From an uncultured bacterium (GTDB taxonomy: Bacteria > Patescibacteria > JAEDAM01 > Absconditabacterales > Absconditicoccaceae), in contig CALFEN010000298.1 in NCBI GenBank assembly GCA_937950065.1, positions 1-6,267 on the forward strand: a stretch of 6,267 bases of DNA. The letters run 5' to 3'. The translations under genes and the position numbers were made by a program. Numbering within the stretch: position 1 is the stretch's first letter; every line of letters starts with the position of its first letter. Positions 1 through 6,267 of this stretch are shown here, in pieces. The notes beneath the pieces are model-generated. The model searched no databases, was not told where the DNA came from, and saw nothing but the letters and a program-made list of their open reading frames with translations.

Positions 1-53
1 CTCAAACTATTCCAAGCGTTTCCTACATCACTTCCAAATTCTCTCCAACTGTA
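1..53 (-). other. Start of variable C-terminal (putative effector) domain, truncated by the window
   Basis: After DPSGL, 17 residues are visible: YSWREFGSDVGNAWNSL. In RHS proteins the sequence after this point switches abruptly to a lineage-specific toxin domain. This stub is too short to assign to any toxin family. A small immunity gene would usually follow downstream, below coordinate 1 and outside the window. Confidence 0.7.
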
Positions 54-3000
54 TAATCCTGAAGGATCAACGTAATTGCCCGGATTGTTTTTTGTATATC
101 CGTACAAATTCACGTCATCAGCTATCCCTATCGGATCCCTACTTATAAACCTTCATAGTTCGGCATCATAATACCTTGCTCTGTAGTAGTAAAGATCGAT
201 TTCTCTGTCATACTCTCTGCTAGTAAACAGTCTATCATTCCCATAATTATCTCAAGTATAATCATCAATTTCTATATTTCAAGACAATGTTTTTACATAT
301 GTTTTTCAGTATACATCGTAATCATACTCCAACAATGTATCACCACTTCCATTAGTCAGTCCAACTACGCTTCCAAGTCTATCCTTTGCATAATAAATCA
401 TATCCCCAGAAAATTCATATGCTACCAAATCGTCTATTCCCAGCCCGTTCACATAATCCTTGATTTCTCCGTTTTTATTCTCTTCCAGGATATTATTATT
501 TGAGTAAGTGTAAGTTATGGTTTCTCCACTCACGATCTTACTTATCCTCCTGCCCAGCACATCATAAGCATATTCTGCGACCGTAGTTTCACCAGTCCAA
601 ACCTTGATTAATCTATTTTTATAATCATATTGGAAATTATATATTCCATTGTCCACTATATTGCCGTTATCATCGTATCCAAACGCCTGGTTTTTTGTGC
701 CACTCAACGCTGTATACTGGTTCAAATTATTTTTCAAATACTCATTCACCCCAAAGTTATCCGCATTTGTAGTCCTGTTCCCCACATCATCATAACCAAA
801 ACTTTCCTGATTGTTCGCACCGCTTGCTTCCACGACCCTATACAAATCATCGTAAGTATAGCTTTTCTCGCCATCGTTCAGCACGTTATCCTCATTATCA
901 TAAGTGTAATTATATGTTTTTATTCCATTATTATAATTACTCAATCTATTGTATTCATCATATTGATAAGTTAGCTGTTTATTATTCCCATAGATTTCGT
1001 CCTGCAGGTTTATGCCTGTATATTGCAGATTGTCCACATCCTGATTTTCAAACTGTATTTTTGTTAGTCTGTCTATTTCATCATATTCGTATTTTGTTGT
1101 TTTGCCGTCCGGATAGATTATGCCTGTCAGGTTATCATTCAAATCATAATTATAATTTATTTCTTCATTATTATTTCTTTCTTTGCTTATTCTGCCCAGC
1201 GCATCATAATTAAATCAAACTTCATTTCCCATAGAATCTGCTCACGTCATCAGTCTGCCCAACGCATCGTAAGTATAGTTTTCTCAGGTTATTCATTCCA
1301 CACCACTTCCCAAGTAAATCTGTCTTTCTGTGAGCTTATTCAGCACATTATAAGTATTGCTTACCTGACTTCAGTTTGGATCTGTCCGGTTGATTACATT
1401 GCCATTCTTATCATAAGTATAAGTAGTATATTTCCCGTCCGGATAAGTTTCTTTTACCAGTCTGTTGAGTATATCATACTGATAAGTGGTTATATTTCAT
1501 TCAGCATCTTCAGCAAATATCACATTCCCGTTTATATCATACCCATATTCTGTAGTAATTGCACTGCCACTGTTATATTGTATTTTTTTTGTATTTTGTC
1601 CTGCCAGATTATATTCATAGTCAGTCTGCTTACCATTTCCGTCTACGACCCTTGTTAGTTGTCCCATCTCATTATAAGTATAGTTTGTTTCTATATTTTC
1701 TGTTCAAATTCTTATCTGTTTTTTAAGTTTATTATCTCTGTCATACTGATACTGGACATTTGTATTTCATATAGTCTTGGACAATACATTACCATTATGG
1801 TCGTAAGTGATGTTTTCCTGATTTCATTTAGCATCTGTTGTACTCACCAGCCTTCCCAAAGCATTATAAACATTAGTAGTCTTGTTTCACTTGGCATCAT
1901 ATTTTTCTATTATATTTCCGGAGTTATCATACTTTATTTTTTGAGCTACAAATCATTCTGTAGATTCAGGATCTTCATATCCTATCACTTTTATGAGCCT
2001 GTTTAATTTATCGTATTTATACTGTGTCTTTTGTTTGATATTACCAGCACTATCATAGGATTTTATATAAGTGATATTGCTATTATCATCGTATGTATAC
2101 AAAACATAATTTCCTAGTCCGTCAGTCTTCTTCACAAGTCTATCATACATATCATAGAGATACTGCGTATTTGTGCTATATGGATCTGACTGGATTATAA
2201 GATTTCAGTTCCTATCATAGATATAGCTGTATACTATATTTTTGGAACTATCGTTAGAATCTGGTATTATTTTCATAGTCAATACCTTGCCTATTTCATT
2301 GTAAGTATACTGAACTATGGCTCAAGTTCCTATCTGCTGTTGTATTATATTTCAGTTATTATCGTATTTTATATTTGTATATTGTATAATTCCAGTATCT
2401 ACTGTCTGTGTTTGTCTGATTACTTTATCCAAAGCATCATACTGTAGCTGACTTACAAAATCTCATCTAGTATATTTTGTTTTATTTCCATTAAGGTCGT
2501 ATTCATACTGCATCTGCACTCATTCAGGGCTTGTGCTTTGTATCAGATTATCAAATCAGTTATAAACATTTTGAGTAGTATAACCATTTGCATCTGTACT
2601 GGATAATACATTACCATACGCATCGTAGGCACTTTGTATGCTGATAGCATTATCTCCTGTTCATTGAATTATTTCTACGAGATTTCCTCATGAGTATACA
2701 AACTGTGTTTGTTTTCAGGCCGGATCTATCTCTCTCACCAGTTGTCCAATACTATCATACTCAAAATTTGTAGTTAGATTAGTTGAATTTCAATCTATAT
2801 CTAATACTCAAACTATTGTTTTTGATATTATATTTCAATTATTATCCATCTGGTAATCTGTCTCTGTGCCATTAGCATCTATTTCTTCATTTACCTGATC
2901 AAAATTTCCATAATATTTTTTTACTATAATATCCAGGTATGAGTCATCGGCTTCTACATTAGTTTTTTGTCTTATTTCTACAAGTCTTCATTTTGTATCA

Positions 3001-6000
3001 TATTTGTATGTATAACCATTTAATTTTGGCTTTCTCTCTTTTATCAGTCTTCCATCTTGATCATATACATAACTATATGCATAATTTCAACCGTTTGCAT
3101 CGTAAATATATTTTGTAGTAATATTTCCAAAATCATCGAAATTAAGTTTTGTATGTATAGAGTTTCTGTCCACTATATCATTTGAAATAACTTTATCTCC
3201 ACTCAAAGTATAAGTATAATATATGGTTCAGCTTCAATATTTTTGACTAACAACCCTATCTCAATTATCATAAGTATTTACTACATAAAGTTGTCATTTT
3301 GCATCATAAAGCCTCAAAATATTATGTCCTGTCTTACTATCACCTATACTATATGTAAAAGAAATCTGTTTGGTAGATCCATTACCATTATCTATTAATA
3401 TTTTCTTGAGATCATTGGTAGTTCCAAGTCAGTCTCAAGCCCCGTAATATTGGAAGCTAACTTTTCTTCAGTTGAAATCCATCACTTGGGATAATTTATT
3501 ATTACTATTGTATGTATAAGTTATCTGACGTCATAATGTATCTGTAACCAATGAAAGCAGTAACCCTGTGTTGTACTGGAAAGTCATATACTTTCAGTAT
3601 CTATTCTCTATCTTTGAAATCTTTAGGTTCCCATCAAAATAGTATTTATCGCCATTTTCAAAATTGATTATATAATTTCAATTTAATATCTCGAGATTAG
3701 CTCTTATTCAAGGATTATATTCATATCATGTACCAGTGTAAGGAAGCCTAAATTCTCATAAATGTCAGTTAAAATAACTTACTGAACTATCGGAATTTAC
3801 TACCAAATACTGGTTATAATTATGATCCCAGTTTACTCATACCGGACCGTTGTAAGATATCTGTGATTTGTAAGATACATCCAATTGGAATGGTATTCAT
3901 TCTCAAGGGATACTCATCAATACGTTCTCGTAAGAAAAATTTCAGTTTGATAAATCTACAGGGTCTCATTGCGAATCTTCTAAATTACTGTCAAAGATCA
4001 AACCATTATTATTATTTTTTATTTTATCTTCATATCATTCCCCATAAATATTATTACTATAAGAATTATAATCCAATCCTGTTAATGTTACGAAATAGGA
4101 ATCATCTGCTGTAGCACAATCTAGATTGATACATTTAAGTCAGGAAATACCATGCTGATCATTGTCTGTATCTACATATCATCCTATCCAGTGCAGAGAA
4201 CCACTACTTACCCAAAAATTTGGTATAGTATAACTATTAGTTGCTATATATACTCAAGTATATTCATTATTTCAACCTGTATCGTATTCAAATATATATC
4301 ATTGTGCATCTGAGTTCACACCCCAAGAGAGAATTGTATTACTTGGACTCCAAAGTCCATTATTCTCTATATTTCATTTAGAAGTAATATTAAGATTGTA
4401 TGAATAATATTTTGTGTAAATACTATTATAATAACTTGTCCAACGATTTTTTGTATAAACAGATCAATTATTAATTATATCACCATCTATTCTTAAATTA
4501 CTAAATGAAGTAGACCGTGAATTCCGAGCATAATTTTCTGCACCGACAATTTCAGCACCAGATAAGATATTTAAGTTTCAAACTACATTCAAATAGGATC
4601 CTACAGTTTTAGTACCTGTTCCTATTGTTATATTTCAAGTTAGCATTCCCCATATTAGCTGATTTCCAGTTAATAATATATTTTCAAAAGTAATATAACC
4701 TCAGAAATTACCCTTTATTTTAATTTCTGAACTTCATCAACGTATTTCACCATCGCCGTAGACATTACCTAATTCTATATTATAATTATCTGAATCTACT
4801 ATAATAGTGTGGTTATTCATATATAAAGTTCAACTAAAAATCAAATTTCAAAGGAATTGTATATCATCATCTAACCATATACTACTCTGTAAAAGTTCAT
4901 TTCAAGATATTGTCTTTGGGGATCATCTTAAAAATGTTTTTGTAGGATTCCATATAGCATTATTTTCTATATCACCGTTTACTGTAATATCAATAAGATA
5001 AGAATAAACCCGATTATAATAAGACCGATCAGATGTTGCATACCGTCAATTTCATATTATTCCTCCTTTGTTTTTTACATTTCAATTTATAGTTATTATT
5101 TGTGGATTTGGTACAGTATAACTGGTTGTATATCTAATTACTACAGGTTCTGGTTTCAGAGAACTTCAAGTAAATATTTCTACATCACCATTTATAGTAG
5201 AATTTCCTCTTACTAATTTATCTCCATTCATCATATTAACATTTCCTGTCCATATTCATGAAATAACTTGTTCTCAACTTAATTCTATATTTTCTGCATT
5301 AATATTGGACAATAAGATAGATCATTCTAATATTAATTCTCTTCAATCAATATAACCTGAAGCATTTCATAAAATATGTATTTCGTTTCAAATTACATTT
5401 CAATTTGTACTTCAAGAAATATATAATTCATCTCATGTTAAATTTCAATTAATACTTCATACTATATAAAAATCTTGTCAAATAACATTTGCATTTATCA
5501 TATCACCATTTACAAATACTTCTCAATTTCATCAGTATATCTCACCATTTCCGTTGACACTACCTATTTCAATATTATTATTTTCAGCATCAGCATACAT
5601 AATGTGATTATTCAAATTCAACGTTCATCATAGTTTTAGGTTTCATTCAAATTCAATATCATTATCCAAGATAATCCGACTTCATATGTTAACACTTCAA
5701 GATACTGTTTTCGGGGATCATTGAAAATGGGTTTCATTTGGAGTCCAAATCCCGTTATTCTCTATATCCCCATAACAGGTTATATTCATATTATATGAAT
5801 AATACCGGTAATTGCTTATCCAAGAACCTTTTGTATAAATAGATCCGTTATTTACAATATCTCATTTAATTACTATATTACTTGCTGAACTAGACCGTCC
5901 TTTCCGATTACTAAACTGAGTTGACACCATTTCTGCTCCTGATAATACATCCACATTTCCTGCTATCGTAATCCGAGAGTTAATAGTTTTTGTGCCTGTT

Positions 6001-6267
6001 CAAAGAGTAACTTCTCCAGTCCAGTTTCACCGTATGAGCTGATTACCACTTAATTCTATATTCTCCGCTGTCAGCTCTACTCACACATTGTTTCATTCCA
6101 ATAAAACATCATTTCCTACTATCTTCCCTGCTACATCTCATAGCACGTGCAGATTATCTCATGTTATTATTCCGTTAATACTTCAGTCTATCAATATATT
6201 TCCAGTTCATCCGTATATCTCACCATTTCCGTTGACACTACCTATTTCAATATTATTATTTTCAGCA
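1..6267 (-). CDS. Giant RHS/YD-repeat protein with repetitive beta-rich N-terminal stalk; partial at both ends; requires UGA = Gly
   Basis: One frame stays free of TAA and TAG across all 2,088 visible codons, with about 99 in-frame TGA codons by hand count. Reading TGA as Gly restores canonical RHS motifs: QGDPVDL, PGEGIPF, repeated YxYDxxGR, YDYDVYG, RARYYDAELGRFISRDPIG and DPSGL. Order from the first visible residue: repetitive Gly/Asn-rich beta region (about 1-640), FN3-like domain (about 636-708), linker, RHS entry domain (about 766-821), YD repeats (about 892-2022), RHS core end (to residue 2071), then 17 residues of variable C-terminus. Only three Cys are visible (near 5772, 4132 and 4117), which suits an extracellular protein. 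RHS proteins form hollow beta shells around a C-terminal toxin; that role is inferred here because the toxin, start codon, signal peptide and stop are all outside the window. A non-toxic wall-associated or adhesive YD protein remains possible. Confidence 0.93.
54..182 (-). other. RHS core C-terminus with hyperconserved motif and DPSGL cleavage site
   Basis: RARYYDAELGRFISRDPIG (126-182) is the hallmark RHS-associated core, followed by YGYTKNNPGNYVDPSGL (54-104). In characterised Rhs proteins the chain is cut autoproteolytically just after the DPxGL motif by aspartates of the core, freeing the C-terminal toxin inside the shell. The Gly of ELGRF is TGA (153-155), whereas the Gly residues of DPIG and DPSGL are GGN. 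Cleavage here is inferred from the family. Confidence 0.93.
200..3590 (-). other. YD-repeat array forming the RHS shell
   Basis: About 1,130 residues carry tandem units of about 20 residues of the form Y-x-Y-D-x-x-G-R-L-x(6-9)-D-x-x-G-N. Examples are NVYNALGRLVSTTDAKGN, YQYDILNRLVKETYPDGK and YTYDKNGNVINRTDPNG. The array starts near MTFQYNTGLLLSLVTDTLGR (about 3540-3590) and runs without a break into the RHS core. YD repeats build the spiral beta cocoon of RHS and Tc toxin C subunits, enclosing the cleaved C-terminal effector. The array is far longer than in many enterobacterial Rhs proteins, though this estimate is from memory. The end of each unit often has TGA at the conserved Gly. Confidence 0.92.
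306..392 (-). other. RHS core motif YAKDRLGSVVGL...YDYDVYG
   Basis: YAKDRLGSVVGLTNGSGDTL followed by LEYDYDVYG matches the RHS core signature (Y-x-x-D-x-L-G-S-x-x-x-L-x-D-x-x-G-x-x-x-x-x-Y-x-Y-D-x-(F/Y)-G). The last Gly of the signature is the TGA at 306-308, where a standard-code translation would end. Confidence 0.92.
3804..3971 (-). other. RHS entry domain (DUF6531-like)
   Basis: The segment reads QGDPVDLSNGNFSYENVLMS, then IPGEGIPFQLDVSYKS, ISYNGPVGVNWDHNYNQYL. This is the usual opening of RHS/YD proteins (G-D-P-V-(D/N)-x-x-(T/S)-G-x-F ... P-G-x-G-(I/L)-P-(F/L)-x-x-x-R-x-Y-x-S ... G-P-(L/V)-G-x-G-W-x-(H/S)-x-Y). The Gly of QGDP (3966), both Gly of PGEG (3903 and 3897) and the Gly of VGVNW (3837) are TGA codons, which is direct evidence for TGA = Gly. 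Trp in NWDH is TGG. In solved RHS and TcC structures the equivalent part begins the beta shell. Confidence 0.88.
3972..4142 (-). other. Linker between FN3-like and RHS domains, with a Cys pair
   Basis: This stretch of about 57 residues encodes GLKCINLDCATADDSYFVTL followed by an Asn/Tyr/Ser-rich segment ending in KIKNNNNGLIFD and NLEDS. Two of the three Cys residues of the visible protein sit here in CINLDC (codons near 4132 and 4117) and could form a local disulfide. I recognise no domain. Confidence 0.6.
4143..4361 (-). other. Fibronectin type III-like beta-sandwich domain
   Basis: About 73 residues read LWSPSNTILSWGVNSDAQGY, then IFEYDT, YTIPN, SGSLHWIGGYVDTDND and QHGIS. The spacing of SW...AQGYIFEYDT...YTIPN...SLHWIG...DTDND...S resembles FN3 domains of secreted bacterial proteins (L-x-W ... 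Y-x-[LV] ... Y-x-W-x-V-x-A-x-D-x-x-G-x-x-S). It joins the repetitive stalk to the RHS part. Recognition is by pattern only; another Ig-like fold is possible. Confidence 0.55.
4344..4487 (-). repeat. GDIxNNG...GNIENNG module, copy C
   Basis: Encodes DGDIINNGSVYTKNRW, a Tyr/Ser-rich stretch (YTKYYSYNLNITSKG), then GNIENNGLWSPSN. After this the sequence departs from copies A and B: the SPKTVSG tail is replaced by NTILSWGVNSD, the start of the FN3-like domain. This is therefore the last stalk unit. Confidence 0.8.
4740..4794 (-). repeat. Diverged third copy of the 55-bp repeat
   Basis: Aligned in the same codon phase, this segment matches the two exact copies at about 41 of 55 bases and encodes DNYNIELGNVYGDGEIR, the same motif with substitutions. 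It marks the B/C unit junction. Its divergence contrasts with the perfect identity of the other two copies. Confidence 0.75.
4902..5087 (-). repeat. GDIxNNG...GDIENNG module, copy B
   Basis: Encodes NGNVKNKGGIIGNGRYATSD, a Tyr-rich stretch (RSYYNRVYSYLIDIT), then GDIENNAIWNPTKT and SPKTISG. It is the most diverged copy in its first half, and it keeps the GDIENN and SPKT(V/I)SG ends shared with copy A. Confidence 0.75.
5346..5480 (-). repeat. Three tandem 45-bp (15-residue) repeats in unit B
   Basis: The translation gives three consecutive 15-mers: GQDFYIVGSINGNLT (5436-5480), GDELYISGSTNGNVI (5391-5435) and GNEIHILGNASGYID (5346-5390), followed by a partial fourth beginning GRELILEGS. Each follows the pattern G-x-(D/E)-hydrophobic-x-hydrophobic-x-G-x-x-x-G-x-hydrophobic-x, with Gly at positions 1, 8 and 12. 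The Gly at positions 1 and 8 is TGA in all three copies; at position 12 it is TGA in two. A 15-residue period with short strands and Gly turns fits one solenoid coil per repeat. DNA identity is modest, so the repeats are old and kept at protein level. Confidence 0.85.
5535..5589 (-). repeat. 55-bp exact direct repeat, copy 2
   Basis: Identical to 6213-6267, offset by 678 bp (226 codons). It marks the junction between units A and B of the N-terminal region. On the low-coordinate side the match breaks at 5534 (a here, c at 6212). Confidence 0.95.
5697..5867 (-). repeat. GDIxNNG...GDIENNG module, copy A
   Basis: Encodes KGDIVNNGSIYTKGSW, a Tyr/Asn-rich stretch (NYRYYSYNMNITCYG), then GDIENNGIWTPN and SPKTVSG. 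The same order recurs at 4902-5087 and 4344-4487. It contains one of only three Cys residues in the visible protein. Function unknown; probably a structural segment of the stalk. Confidence 0.8.
6073..6209 (-). repeat. 15-residue repeats in unit A
   Basis: The same 15-residue pattern appears as a block beginning GTGNILIDGSINGIIT, then GDNLHVLGDVAGKIV (6117-6161), then GNDVLLEGNNVGVELTA leading into ENIELSG. Unit A holds fewer clear 15-mers than unit B, so copy number of this coil varies between units. This accounts for part of the unit length difference. Confidence 0.7.
6213..6267 (-). repeat. 55-bp exact direct repeat, copy 1 (touches window edge)
   Basis: This 55-base segment is identical, base for base, to 5535-5589. 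It encodes AENNNIEIGSVNGNGEIY. The identity includes third codon positions, so the pair reflects recent duplication or gene conversion and not only protein-level constraint. The match may extend beyond the window, because the copy ends at its last base. Confidence 0.95.

Larger units (their letters stand above)
4344..6267 (-). repeat. Repetitive Gly/Asn-rich N-terminal region, three diverged large units (putative beta-solenoid stalk)
   Basis: The protein here repeats the order IEIGSVNGNGEIYGG, 15-residue strand-turn repeats, ENIELSGNQLI, TGTKT, SGAEMV, GDIVNNGSIYTK, GDIENNGIW, SPKTVSG. Unit A runs from the window edge to about 5590, unit B from about 5589 to 4795, and unit C from about 4794 to 4344, where it switches into the FN3-like domain. 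The GDIENNGIW motif recurs at 5745-5771, 4950-4976 (as GDIENNAIW) and 4350-4376 (as GNIENNGLW), spaced 795 and 600 bp, so the units differ in length by whole codons. Short alternating hydrophobic strands separated by Gly/Asn turns suggest a right-handed beta-helix or similar solenoid, as in surface adhesins. The fold is inferred; the repetition is directly visible. The region probably continues upstream of the window. Confidence 0.8.

Noticed and set aside
306..1142. Treating 306-1142 and 1953-2150 as separate complete genes on the minus strand
   Set aside because: Both are in the same frame as the rest, their ends are TGA (Gly) codons, and their apparent starts (a TTG and an internal ATG) lie inside continuous YD repeats.
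630..1213. Overlapping plus-strand open frames (630-974 and 824-1213)
   Set aside because: They are antisense to clear YD repeats. The products are rich in His, Ile and Cys without domain sense, as expected from the reverse complement of Tyr/Asp/Asn codons.
1659..2006. Plus-strand open frame with a hydrophobic, membrane-like product
   Set aside because: It is antisense to the YD array. The hydrophobicity comes from reading the complement of AT-rich Asp/Tyr/Asn codons, and no matching ribosome binding site or family is visible.
3863..5001. Plus-strand open frames at 3863-4114 and 4807-5001
   Set aside because: They lie opposite the RHS entry domain, linker and stalk repeats, whose coding sense is established by conserved motifs. 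No recognisable domain.
5346..5480. CRISPR-like array
   Set aside because: The 45-bp periodicity is coding and in frame, with no exact repeat/unique spacer alternation. The similarity is at protein level.
1..6267. Decayed pseudogene with many nonsense mutations
   Set aside because: Decay would produce TAA, TAG and frameshifts as well. Only TGA occurs, the frame never shifts, and TGA replaces conserved glycines.
1..6267. UGA read as tryptophan (code 4, Mycoplasma-like)
   Set aside because: It would put Trp at invariant Gly sites such as ELGRF, PGEG, QGDP and DVYG, and give implausible Trp density in the 15-residue repeats. Real Trp positions use TGG.
1..6267. Promoters, terminators or tRNAs within the window
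   Set aside because: AT-rich promoter-like strings are common by composition, but the whole window is coding in one frame. I found no GC-rich hairpin with a T-run or tRNA-like fold that I could support.

Overview
The window is one continuous stretch of a single giant protein gene on the minus strand. It is open at both ends and covers 2,088 codons (codon low ends fall on coordinates divisible by 3: 3, 6, ... 6264). With the standard bacterial code the frame breaks into short pieces at roughly 100 in-frame TGA codons. It contains no in-frame TAA or TAG in my hand translation. The TGAs fall where RHS/YD-repeat proteins have conserved glycines, so TGA reads as Gly (NCBI code 25). That code is known from Candidatus Gracilibacteria and Absconditabacteria (SR1), ultra-small Patescibacteria/CPR bacteria. 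The AT-rich composition fits. I infer an organism from one of these groups, probably a host-attached epibiont or predator.

Layout in protein order, from high to low coordinates. About 6267-4340 is a Gly/Asn-rich, low-cysteine, repetitive region that looks like a beta-solenoid or adhesin stalk. It has three diverged large units, a strict 15-residue tandem repeat inside one of them, and a 55-bp exact DNA duplication. About 4361-4143 is a fibronectin-III-like beta-sandwich and about 4142-3972 a linker. About 3971-3804 is the RHS entry domain (QGDPVDL, PGEGIPF, NWDHNYNQYL). About 3590-200 is a long series of YD repeats forming the RHS shell. About 392-54 is the conserved RHS core C-terminus, ending in DPSGL. 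The last 17 visible residues (53-3) begin the variable C-terminal domain, which normally carries the toxin; it lies outside the window.

As a whole the product looks like a very large secreted or surface-anchored polymorphic-toxin (RHS-type) protein. A repetitive N-terminal stalk would extend from the cell, the RHS/YD shell would encapsulate a C-terminal effector, and a self-cleavage motif would release it. Domain recognition rests on motifs read by eye. The code reassignment is the best supported conclusion. The stalk fold, lifestyle and toxin role are inference.

I see no second gene, RNA gene, promoter, terminator, mobile element or CRISPR array. There is no intergenic DNA in the window.
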